The position numbers were made by a program, and so were the translations under genes. Shown one piece after another: positions 15,686-24,123 of a stretch of DNA of 64,000 nucleotides. Where the stretch lies: NCBI GenBank assembly GCA_040290295.1, contig PSMW01000002.1, forward strand, positions 132,951-196,950, given 5' to 3'. How positions within the stretch are numbered: position 1 is the first letter of the stretch; the number at the start of each line of letters is the position of its first letter. Source of the DNA: CAADGV01 sp040290295. Lineage in GTDB: Bacteria > Bacteroidota > Ignavibacteria > UBA10030 > UBA6906. The notes under the pieces are model-generated. The model ran no database searches. It saw nothing but the letters and a program-made list of their open reading frames with translations, and was not told the origin of the DNA.

Positions 15686-18094
15686 ATGCCTTTCGTAGCC
15701 CGCGTTCTTCTTATGGTGTCGCTCATCGCTTTTCCGGCTCTTACCTTCGCTCAACTCTCATCGTTCGTTGCCTCGATCAGTCCCGCCGACGCAGTGAGCG
15801 AGACGCCGCTGGTGATCACCGTGGAGTTGCGTGAAGGCGAGGCGATCGAACGCGTGCTCTTCGTCTATCGCGCTTACGGTGAGGGAAGCTGGAATAGGAG
15901 AGAGATGGAACTGCGCGGCAATGCCGCGTTCGTTCGGCTGCCCGCGCAGGTTGTCGAACCGCCATACCTCGAGCATTATCTGGTTTTGGTGAAGCGTTCG
16001 GGCAGTCTTGAATCGCACCCGCTGAGTGAGAGTAGTGATCCGTTCGAACGCCCCCCGAGTCGTACGTTACAAATGCCGGTCGTGCGCAAAGAGGAAGACG
16101 TGCAGGTGATGTTTCTCAGCCCTGAACCGAATGCAACGTACGAACCCGCCGACGTGCTCATCTCGATGTCGCTGTTTCGTGCCGATTCGCTTGTTGTTCG
16201 CCGCGCCACGCAGATCCTGCTCGATGGTGCGGATGTAACCCGCGATGCGGTCATGACGGAGGATCTCTTCGTGTACGTGCCAGCCAACAATGGCGTAACC
16301 TTGAAACCGGGGCGACACCGTGTGAGCGTGCTTCTCTTCAACAGGGAAGGCAAGCTGCATCGGCAGGCGGTAACGCAATTCTATGTCAGCGGCGAGGTCG
16401 AACCGCTGGATCTTCCTTACCTTCCGTTCGTGTACACGGGCAGCGTCGATTTGGAATCGCGTAACGAAAAAGTGAACAACGCGCACACATGGTACAATCG
16501 CGGTGGCGCACGCTTCAGCGGAAGCCAAGGCGATTGGCGTTTCAACGCGAACGTGTTCGTCACCTCCGATGAGCTTCCTTCACGCCAGCCACAGAATCGT
16601 TATTACGCTTCGCTCGAATCGCAGTGGTTGACCATCGGGTACGGCGATTGCTACCCGAACTTTCCGAACCTTGTGCTGAGCGGTAAGCGCGTACGCGGCT
16701 TGAATACGTCGCTGCGTTTCGGCAAGTTCAATGTTGATCTTGCACTTGGGCAGACCGTGCGCGGCATCGAAGGCGCGTTGGTCAAGACCATTCCGGCAGA
16801 TCAACTGATCGCCGAGCAACAAGCCGATCGCTTTGCCGCGTACGCTCGCATCGATTCGTTGACCTGGGGAAAGTACACCTACGGGACGTACGAACGCGAT
16901 CTGTTCGTCGTCAGACCCAGCTTCGGGTCGGGCGAGAAGTACCAGATCGGCTTCACGTGGCTCAAATCCAAGGACGATCTCAGTTCGATTCGCTTCGGCA
17001 CCCGACCTCAAGAGAATGTGGTGATCGGGACCGATTTCGTCACGCGGTTCGATAGGAATAGGATCGAACTCTCCGCACAAGCCGCATTCAGTGCGTTCAA
17101 CAGCGACATCTCCAGCGGCAATTTCACCGATGCCTACATCGATTCTGTGTACAAGAAGGATGCGCAAGCCATCAAAGATGCGCGCGACATTCTGAAAAAG
17201 TTCATCACGGTAAACGACAATCTGCGTCCGCTCTCCTTCAAGAATCTTTCAACGCTCGCCTACGACGTGGCACTCGGGCTGAATTATTTCGAGAACGCGT
17301 TCAAAGCAACGTATCTCTACCGCGGGAGCGATTTCATGTCGTTCGGGCAAACGTTCTTGCGAACCGACATTGCCGGCTTCAATCTGCTCGATCGGCTTCG
17401 CTTACCGGAGCAACGGCTGTTTTTGACGCTCGGCTACGAACGGCTCACCGACAACACGAGCAAGACGAAAGCAACCACAACGCGCTTCACCACAGTGAAC
17501 GTGGCGCTGACCTACGACGCCCCGCCTGAGTTACCGAGCCTGAGCCTGGGGTACGCGCATTTTGCCAACGTGAACGATCTGTTTATCGATGGTCCCGACT
17601 CCATCAGTGCAGTCAACGACAAGACCAACCGCTACTACCTCTACGCGATGCAACGCTTCGCCTGGGGTGCGCACCATGTGGCGACACTCGGTGTGTCGAT
17701 GTCGTACCGCAACGACTTCACTCGCCGCAATCTCGACGTCAAGAACATCGCCGTGACGGCAAGTATCAACACGCGCTTCACCATACCCCTTCAAACAACT
17801 GTCGGCTACGCGCTGAACGTCAACGAGTTTCCAACGGGATCGGCCTCATCGCGCACACGCTTGAACTACTCCAGGCTGACCTTGTACGGCAAATATACGT
17901 TCGGGCAAGAGCTTGTCGCGTTGACAGGCTCGTTCAATCCTACGTTCGGCGCCTTTTCCCGGTTCACGCTCGATTCTTCCCTGCAGTGGAATGCTTTGCG
18001 CAACATGTGGTTCATCGTGCAGTACAGCTACTTCCGGAATCAAGGATTGCCCGACGACGATTTTTGGAGCCTGAAGTACCGGCTTGAGTACTGA
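15686..18094 (+). CDS. Large secreted protein with C-terminal outer-membrane-barrel-like region
   Basis: An 802-residue protein. After a signal peptide (MPFVARVLLMVSLIAFPALT) comes a region with Ig-like traits (about 25-250), including ELREGEAIERVLFVYRAYGE. From about 265 it turns into long amphipathic strands typical of an outer-membrane barrel (WYNRGGARFSGSQGDWRFNA, RYYLYAMQRFAWGAHHVATL, MWFIVQYSYFRNQGLPDDDF) and ends in an aromatic strand, LKYRLEY. No family name is recognised. Earlier in-frame ATGs at 15653 and 15665 exist, but the signal peptide fits 15686. The stop overlaps the cyclase start by one base, so the two are tightly coupled. Confidence 0.72.
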   Translation: MPFVARVLLMVSLIAFPALTFAQLSSFVASISPADAVSETPLVITVELREGEAIERVLFVYRAYGEGSWNRREMELRGNAAFVRLPAQVVEPPYLEHYLVLVKRSGSLESHPLSESSDPFERPPSRTLQMPVVRKEEDVQVMFLSPEPNATYEPADVLISMSLFRADSLVVRRATQILLDGADVTRDAVMTEDLFVYVPANNGVTLKPGRHRVSVLLFNREGKLHRQAVTQFYVSGEVEPLDLPYLPFVYTGSVDLESRNEKVNNAHTWYNRGGARFSGSQGDWRFNANVFVTSDELPSRQPQNRYYASLESQWLTIGYGDCYPNFPNLVLSGKRVRGLNTSLRFGKFNVDLALGQTVRGIEGALVKTIPADQLIAEQQADRFAAYARIDSLTWGKYTYGTYERDLFVVRPSFGSGEKYQIGFTWLKSKDDLSSIRFGTRPQENVVIGTDFVTRFDRNRIELSAQAAFSAFNSDISSGNFTDAYIDSVYKKDAQAIKDARDILKKFITVNDNLRPLSFKNLSTLAYDVALGLNYFENAFKATYLYRGSDFMSFGQTFLRTDIAGFNLLDRLRLPEQRLFLTLGYERLTDNTSKTKATTTRFTTVNVALTYDAPPELPSLSLGYAHFANVNDLFIDGPDSISAVNDKTNRYYLYAMQRFAWGAHHVATLGVSMSYRNDFTRRNLDVKNIAVTASINTRFTIPLQTTVGYALNVNEFPTGSASSRTRLNYSRLTLYGKYTFGQELVALTGSFNPTFGAFSRFTLDSSLQWNALRNMWFIVQYSYFRNQGLPDDDFWSLKYRLEY

Positions 18095-20289
18095 TGAATC
18101 CTCGGCTGCGTAAATTTCTCGTCGCTCTGGCATCTGCCGTCTGTGCCTTCCTTTTTGCCGACGTGGACGTCTTGCAACTCGGCTTCAACCGATTAGAACT
18201 CGCGTGGCTCGACTATCGCTTTCAAGCTCGCGGGAGCCGTTCCTCGATTGCCGACTCGAGCAAGATTGTCATCGTCGAAATATCGGACAAGTCCTTTACC
18301 TCCCTCTCTCCTCAGTGGCCCTGGCCCCGTTCCTATTACGCCAAGCTTCTCCGCAACCTGAAGAGTGCCGGCGCGAAGGTCGTCGGCATCGATATCATCC
18401 TCAGCGGTCCCGATCCGTACTCACCGACGAACGACGAGGACCTGCATGCAGCGATTCGCGAAACAGGCATCGTTGTGCTGGCGGGGAAGATGGACGAGCC
18501 CTCGCCGCACTACCAAGTGAAACGCGAGCAGGAGAATTTCGGGAATCTCTTCTTCGCTGTGGATAGCTCCCTGGGACTGGTCAACATTCGTAACGATGCC
18601 GACGGTGTCTTTCGCCGTTATGCACCGTATTGGGAGTCGCGCTACAATCGTGCAACGGGACACGCGGACGTGCAGCGCATACCCACATTCGGGTTTGCTG
18701 TTCTCAACAAGTACTTCAACATGCCGCCTCGTGCAACCGCAGAGAATAACGCGAACGAATTTCTCTTCGCTGGTCGTCGTATTCCGAAGTACGATCAGTC
18801 CTCGCTGCTGATCAATTTGTATGGCCCCAGCGGCACGTTTCGGCGCGTTAACTTCGCCGACGTTCTCGACGACGAAACGATCACGACCACCGATGAGGCA
18901 TCAAGCGGTCAGGAGATCAACACCTTCAGCGATCCGGAGTACGGCTACAAGTACGACGGAACGTTCAAGGATAAAATCGTGCTGGTCGGCTCGACCATAC
19001 CCGAACACCACGACTTGTTCCCCGTGGCATTCGCGCAGCGTCAGGAGCAGGGAACGAATCTCATGTATGGCGTCGAGATTCATGCGCACGTTATCGAGAG
19101 TGTTCTACGCGGCGAGTTTCTCACGCGCTCGCCCATCTGGGCGGACCTTCTCCTCATCGTGATGTGTTCCTTCCTTACGTTCTATGGAACGTCGGCGCTG
19201 CGCGGCAGCCGATGGTTGCGGCACTTCATTCTGGAGTTCTTTCTGTTCGTGCTGATCGTGCTCGAAATGTGGGCGGTGGTCGCGCTCTCGGTAAAGGCGT
19301 TCGTGCAGTACAGCATCGTCCTTGCAACCATCGGTCCGCTGACCGGCATCTTCGTTTCCTATGCTGCGAGCGCCGTCTATCATTTCGTCAACGAACGCAA
19401 ACGCCGACTGATGATCAGATCCATGTTTAGCACCTACGTCAATCCAAAAGTCGTGGACGAGTTGATCCTTCATCCCGAAAAACTCAAGCTTGGCGGCGAA
19501 CGCAAAGAACTGACCGTGCTCTTCAGCGACATCGAAGGCTTCACGACCATTGCCGAGAACCTTCCGTCGGAAGGGCTTGTCAGTTTGCTGAATGAATATT
19601 TTGGTGAGATGACGACACTCATCCTGCAAAACGACGGCACGCTCGACAAGTTTTTCGGCGATGCGATCGTCGCGTTTTGGGGCGCACCGTTACCGCAACA
19701 CGATCATGCTCTGCGGGCATGTCTCAGTGCACTCGCCATGCAGAGACGCCTTGCCGAGATGCGAGAGCGCTGGCATAACGATCGCAAGCCGCGGTTGCAT
19801 GTCCGCATCGGGATCAACACGGGAGAGATGGTGGTGGGGAACTTGGGTGGAACGAAGAAGTTCGACTACACCGTCATCGGCGACGGCGTCAACATTGCCT
19901 CTCGCTTGGAAGGAGCCAACCGCGTGTATCGCACCGGTATTATGGCGAGCGAGACAACCTACGAACGTGTCAAGCACAAGATTGTGGGAAGAGAATTGGA
20001 TTTGATTGCGGTGAAGGGCCGCCGCGAGCCGCTGCGCACATTCGAGTTGTTGCAAACCCTTGACGGGGCACTCGACCCAACCCTCGAACGGTTCCTCCAA
20101 TTGTATCATGCCGCTCTACGGTTGTATCGCGGGCGGCAGTGGGATGGCGCGATCGCGATGTTCGGTGCTGCGCTCGAGCTCCGTCCCCACGATTATCCCA
20201 CGCGATTGCATTTGGAGCGCGCAGAGTACTTCAAACGGAATCCCCCGCCCGAAGAATGGGACGGCGTCGTGGAACTGACCATGAAGTGA
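18094..20289 (+). CDS. CHASE2-domain membrane adenylate/guanylate cyclase (class III)
   Basis: A membrane sensor that should make a cyclic nucleotide in response to a periplasmic signal. The 731 residues show an N-terminal helix, a periplasmic CHASE2 domain (about 25-340, with IVIVEISDKSF, WPWPRSYYAKLL and FKDKIVLVGSTIPEHHDLF), three membrane helices (about 345-430) and a cyclase domain (about 460-640). Metal-binding aspartates are in FSDIEGFT and KFFGDAIVAF. The substrate lysine is in LDKFFGD. The transition-state Asn/Arg are in VNIASRLEG. A TPR-like tail follows. The Lys with a downstream polar pair suggests ATP, but cAMP versus cGMP is not settled. Co-expressed with the barrel and FecR genes. 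Confidence 0.93.
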   Translation: MNPRLRKFLVALASAVCAFLFADVDVLQLGFNRLELAWLDYRFQARGSRSSIADSSKIVIVEISDKSFTSLSPQWPWPRSYYAKLLRNLKSAGAKVVGIDIILSGPDPYSPTNDEDLHAAIRETGIVVLAGKMDEPSPHYQVKREQENFGNLFFAVDSSLGLVNIRNDADGVFRRYAPYWESRYNRATGHADVQRIPTFGFAVLNKYFNMPPRATAENNANEFLFAGRRIPKYDQSSLLINLYGPSGTFRRVNFADVLDDETITTTDEASSGQEINTFSDPEYGYKYDGTFKDKIVLVGSTIPEHHDLFPVAFAQRQEQGTNLMYGVEIHAHVIESVLRGEFLTRSPIWADLLLIVMCSFLTFYGTSALRGSRWLRHFILEFFLFVLIVLEMWAVVALSVKAFVQYSIVLATIGPLTGIFVSYAASAVYHFVNERKRRLMIRSMFSTYVNPKVVDELILHPEKLKLGGERKELTVLFSDIEGFTTIAENLPSEGLVSLLNEYFGEMTTLILQNDGTLDKFFGDAIVAFWGAPLPQHDHALRACLSALAMQRRLAEMRERWHNDRKPRLHVRIGINTGEMVVGNLGGTKKFDYTVIGDGVNIASRLEGANRVYRTGIMASETTYERVKHKIVGRELDLIAVKGRREPLRTFELLQTLDGALDPTLERFLQLYHAALRLYRGRQWDGAIAMFGAALELRPHDYPTRLHLERAEYFKRNPPPEEWDGVVELTMK

Positions 20290-20370
20290 ACAGTCCCTTC
20301 TGCTGCTCGGAACCGACGTACGCATCACAAACGAACGGTGCATCGCTGCCGATAGCGACCGAAACGTTCC

Positions 20371-20401
20371 TTGTTATTCACTCGTGTTATGGATATATTT
20401 T
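20371..20401 (+). promoter_or_regulatory. Promoter of the TPR/DUF4292/EnvC operon
   Basis: TTG (20371-20373), exactly 20 bases, then TATATTTT (20394-20401) followed by more T. It lies 55 bases before the assembly gap in which the TPR gene probably begins. Confidence 0.5.
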
Positions 20402-20455
20402 TTTTTCGAGAATGGTAAAGAAAGGGACGTGGTGAACACAACGCGGGCGTTTGTT

Positions 20456-20541
20456 NNNNNNNNNNNNNNNNNNNNNNNNNNNNNNNNNNNNNNNNNNNNN
20501 NNNNNNNNNNNNNNNNNNNNNNNNNNNNNNNNNNNNNNNNN
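20456..20541. other. Assembly gap (86 N)
   Basis: An 86-base run of N that hides the 5' end of the TPR gene. Just upstream, a GTG at 20432 with AAAGGG before it starts MNTTRAFV and is a good candidate start, but it is out of frame with the downstream part if the N count is exact. Confidence 0.95.
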
Positions 20542-22143
20542 CCTCCCGCCGTGAGCGATCTTGCAACGCAACATGTCATCAACGGATCGTTGTTCGAGAT
20601 GCGCGGCGACTATGCGCAAGCCGTGCTGGAGTTTCAAGATGCTCTCCGCTACGACAAGAGCGCAGGAATCTATTTTGCTCTTGCCAAAAACTACGCGGCA
20701 CTCAACAAGCACTCGCTCGCCATCGAGTCCGCCCGGCAAGCCGTCCGGCTCGATCCCGACAACGTCGAGTATCGAACGATGCTCGCGGTGTCGTTCGCAC
20801 AGGTGTTCGAACTGGACTCGGCGGTTGCGGCGTACGAAGAAATAGTCAAGCGCGACTCGAACAACATCGAGTCGTGGTTCAACTTGGCGCGCCTCCAACA
20901 AGCGCGCTCCCCCCAAAAAGCTCTCCAAACGTACGAAGAGATCACCAGCCGCTTTGGCCCGCAGTGGGAGGTGTTGTTGCAGATGGTCGAAGTGTATAAC
21001 GCCGCAGGCGAGTTCGGCAAGGCTGCCGAAACGATGAAACGGATGACCGAACTCGACCCGGGCAACATGGACTTGCTCCAGAGCCTTGCACGCGCATATA
21101 TGCGTGCCGATCGAACGGAAGAAGCGCTGAAGCTGTATTGGGATTTGATCGAGCGCGACCCGGATAACGTCGCGTACCTTGCCGAACTTGGTGGCGTGTA
21201 TCTGGCGAAGAAGGACTACGAGAAGGCGCAGGCGGAGTTCGACCGTGTGCTGAGCGCCGACTCCGTTGCCATCGATGCCAAGCTGCGGATCGGCGAAATG
21301 TACTTCAATCACTTAGAAAAAGACTCGACGCTTGCTCCTCGCGCGCAAGCCGTCTTCGAACGGATCGCTCGACAGCATCCGCAAGATTGGCGTGCGTACT
21401 GGTTCCTCGGCGCTATCGGCGCCATCACGCACAACGATTCGCTTTCGCTCGTCAACTTCAAGTGCGTTACCGAATTGGCGAGCTGGAATGCCGACGCATG
21501 GGTGTATCTTTCATCCGTCTTTTTGGAGAAAAACGATTACCAATCGGTCGTGACCGTGTTGGAATCGGCACTGCACATTCTTCCCGACGAGCCGCGCATC
21601 AATTCGATCCTCGGCTTCGCCTACAACCGTTTGGGGCGAACCGACGATGCACTGCGCGTGTTGGAGAAGGCGCACACGCTCGATCCCAAGGACATCAACA
21701 CCATTTCGCAACTTGCACTCATCTACGACAGCATGCATCGCTTCGAGGAGTCGGATTCGCTGTACGAACAGGGACTGCGCTTGGCACCGAACAATCATCT
21801 TCTTCTCAATAACTACAGCTACAGCTTGGCTGAGCGCGGCTTGCAACTCCACCGCGCATTGGAGATGGCAAAACGGACGGTCGAGCAACAACCCGACAAT
21901 CAATCGTATCTCGATACCATCGGTTGGGTATACTTCAAGCTCGGTAACTACATCGAAGCAGAGCGATGGATCAAGAAAGCGATCGAGAAAGGAAATGCCA
22001 GCGCCGTCTTGTACGAACATCTTGGCGACATCTATGATCGGATGAACGATCGTGAGCGAGCCTTGGAACAGTGGGACATTGCTCTCAAACTCGACGTCAA
22101 CAACGCTGCATTGAAAGAAAAAATCTCCCGTTCATCACGATGA
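20542..22143 (+). CDS. Tetratricopeptide-repeat protein, 5' end in assembly gap
   Basis: At least 533 residues of consecutive TPR helices, open from the first base after the gap. Repeats include GDYAQAVLEFQDALRYDKSA, HSLAIESARQAVRLDPDNVE, GKAAETMKRMTELDPGNMDL and NYIEAERWIKKAIEKGNASA. The missing N-terminus probably holds a lipoprotein signal, as in Bacteroidota relatives that precede DUF4292 and EnvC genes. The reading frame is open at the gap edge, so a GTG at 20551 is not needed as the start. The stop overlaps the next ATG (ATGA). A scaffold in cell-envelope assembly is likely but unproven. Confidence 0.85.
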   Translation, partial: PPAVSDLATQHVINGSLFEMRGDYAQAVLEFQDALRYDKSAGIYFALAKNYAALNKHSLAIESARQAVRLDPDNVEYRTMLAVSFAQVFELDSAVAAYEEIVKRDSNNIESWFNLARLQQARSPQKALQTYEEITSRFGPQWEVLLQMVEVYNAAGEFGKAAETMKRMTELDPGNMDLLQSLARAYMRADRTEEALKLYWDLIERDPDNVAYLAELGGVYLAKKDYEKAQAEFDRVLSADSVAIDAKLRIGEMYFNHLEKDSTLAPRAQAVFERIARQHPQDWRAYWFLGAIGAITHNDSLSLVNFKCVTELASWNADAWVYLSSVFLEKNDYQSVVTVLESALHILPDEPRINSILGFAYNRLGRTDDALRVLEKAHTLDPKDINTISQLALIYDSMHRFEESDSLYEQGLRLAPNNHLLLNNYSYSLAERGLQLHRALEMAKRTVEQQPDNQSYLDTIGWVYFKLGNYIEAERWIKKAIEKGNASAVLYEHLGDIYDRMNDRERALEQWDIALKLDVNNAALKEKISRSSR

Positions 22144-22922
22144 AGTGTTCCCCCATTCTGTTGGCGCTCGCCGTCCCCCTTCTCTTCATGTCGTGCGCTC
22201 CGAGACGCGCCGCCGTTGTGCTCGATACCGCAGTCACGACGCCGGACCTGCTCCGCGCCATGGTGGAAGAGAACGCGCGGAGAATTGTCGCCGTGTCGGG
22301 AAGCGGTGTGATCACATTCGACAGCCCCGAGCTTGCCGGCAGCGCTGGGTTCGAGTCCGCACTCAAGAAACCCGACTCCCTGTTGATTACGCTCGAAGGA
22401 CCGTTCGGCATCGACGTGGGGACGGTCTTCCTGTGCAAGGATACGTATGTTGTGTATAACAGCATGGAGAACAGCTTGCTTACCGGTTCTCCGACAACAA
22501 CGAGCTTCCGATCGTTCTTGCCGTTCGACTTAACGTACGAGCAGATTCTCAGTGCGTTCAGCGGCGTGTTTCCTCCGCCCGATCGGGAGGCGGCGCCGAT
22601 GAGCTACACGATCGAGGACGAGCAGTTTGTGATGGTGTATCGCTGCCGAACGCGGCGTTGCACCTATGTTATCGATCCACACTATCTGGTGGTAACGCGC
22701 TACGAGGTGGCGGATGACGACGGTACCCTGCTGCTGCAAGCGCGTGCATCGTCTCTGTCCGAACAAAGCGGTCTCGGCTCTGCCCGCCGCATCCGCATCT
22801 GGTTTCCCAGGGAAAGCTGCCAAGTCTCCATCGCGTTCAACAGGATGAAACTCAATCCGGACGAATTGGATTTTCGCTTCACCATACCTTCGAACGCACG
22901 GCGCATCGAACGAGGGCACTGA
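22140..22922 (+). CDS. DUF4292 lipoprotein
   Basis: A 260-residue lipoprotein. MKCSPILLALAVPLLFMSCA contains a lipobox with the lipidated Cys at residue 17. The remainder matches the DUF4292 family seen between TPR and EnvC genes in Bacteroidota, with a LolB/LolA-like half-barrel suggested by PDSLLITLEGPFGIDVGTVF and RIRIWFPRESCQVSIAFNRM. Function is unknown; binding of a lipid or lipoprotein is inference from fold type. The ATG overlaps the TPR stop, and the next gene starts one base after this stop, so the three genes are one translational unit. Confidence 0.83.
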   Translation: MKCSPILLALAVPLLFMSCAPRRAAVVLDTAVTTPDLLRAMVEENARRIVAVSGSGVITFDSPELAGSAGFESALKKPDSLLITLEGPFGIDVGTVFLCKDTYVVYNSMENSLLTGSPTTTSFRSFLPFDLTYEQILSAFSGVFPPPDREAAPMSYTIEDEQFVMVYRCRTRRCTYVIDPHYLVVTRYEVADDDGTLLLQARASSLSEQSGLGSARRIRIWFPRESCQVSIAFNRMKLNPDELDFRFTIPSNARRIERGH

Positions 22923-22923
22923 T

Positions 22924-24123
22924 ATGCAAACACGGCAAGCATTGCACATCGGTGTAGCACTCGGCATCGTGTCGCTCGCCGTCCTTGCCTCGGAACAGCA
23001 GGAACTGCGCACCCGCCAGACCGAACTCCAAAACATCCGCGACCAGATTCGCCAGTACGAACACAACATCCGCGAGCAGTCATCGAAGGAGCAGACGACC
23101 TTGGAATTGCTGGATGCCTACGACAGAAAGGCGACGTTGCTGCGCACCTTGATTGCCCGATTGCGCGCCCAAGAGGAGGACCTGCAGAAAGCCATCGCCG
23201 TGACGCGTGCAGATCTCGCGCGTCTCGACGATCAGCTCCGATTCTTGAAAGAACATTATGCCCGTTACGTCCGTTCTGCCTATGAGGCGGGGCGAGCGCA
23301 GGACATCGAATTGCTCCTCTCGGCAAACTCCATCAACCAATTCTCCGTCCGTTCCTACTATCTGCGCCGCTTTACGGAACAACGCAAACGCGACGCAGAG
23401 AAGATCACGCGCAAACGCACCGAACTGGAACAGGTGCAGTTTCGTTTGCAGTTACAACTCGCCGAAGAGCGCCGCTTGATTGCCGAGAAAGCCGAAGAAG
23501 AAGACCGCCTTGCAGCACTCGTCGCTGAGCGGAAGCTCGTCTTAGCGAACATCCGCAAGGACAAGACCATGCTGCAGCGTGAAGTGGAACGAAAGAAACG
23601 CGCTGCGCAAGAACTCGAACGCGTCATCGCCGACCTGATCGAAGCCGACCGCTTGAAGAAAGAGAAGCGCGATGGCGAGCTTCGAGAGCGCAAACTGCCG
23701 CAACCGCCGCCCACCGTCGGCACCTTCGCCTCGAAGAAAGGGAAACTCCGTTGGCCCGTCAGCGAAGGTGTTGTGGTTGCGAAGTTCGGCAACCACGTGC
23801 ATCCACGCCTGAAGACGGTGACGATGAATACCGGGATCGACATTGAAGTCAAAGCCGGTTCGCCCGTCGTTAGTGTCGCCGACGGCGAAGTCTCCACCAT
23901 CTTGTGGTATCCTTCCTACGGCAACCTTCTCATCATCAATCATTACGATGGCTATCGGACGGTGTACACGCACTTAGCCGAGATTCTCGTGACGGAGGGG
24001 CAGAAAGTGAAAGAGGGCGAACGGATCGGCACGAGCGGTGAAGCGATCGATGGACCACGCTTGCACTTCGAGTTGTGGAAGGATCGGGAAAAGCAGAACC
24101 CCGAACAGTGGTTGAGCAAATGA
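22924..24123 (+). CDS. EnvC-like murein hydrolase activator (M23/LytM domain, degenerate)
   Basis: A 399-residue periplasmic protein with a signal anchor (about 8-20), long coiled coils (about 22-265) and a C-terminal LytM domain (about 280-395). The canonical peptidase has HxxxD as first zinc motif. Here it reads NTGID, with Asn replacing His, while YTHLAE and LHFELW remain. Loss of a zinc ligand fits EnvC and NlpD-type activators that stimulate amidases instead of cutting peptidoglycan. It probably controls daughter-cell separation. The start follows the DUF4292 stop directly and its own stop overlaps the next ATG (ATGA). Confidence 0.88.
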   Translation: MQTRQALHIGVALGIVSLAVLASEQQELRTRQTELQNIRDQIRQYEHNIREQSSKEQTTLELLDAYDRKATLLRTLIARLRAQEEDLQKAIAVTRADLARLDDQLRFLKEHYARYVRSAYEAGRAQDIELLLSANSINQFSVRSYYLRRFTEQRKRDAEKITRKRTELEQVQFRLQLQLAEERRLIAEKAEEEDRLAALVAERKLVLANIRKDKTMLQREVERKKRAAQELERVIADLIEADRLKKEKRDGELRERKLPQPPPTVGTFASKKGKLRWPVSEGVVVAKFGNHVHPRLKTVTMNTGIDIEVKAGSPVVSVADGEVSTILWYPSYGNLLIINHYDGYRTVYTHLAEILVTEGQKVKEGERIGTSGEAIDGPRLHFELWKDREKQNPEQWLSK

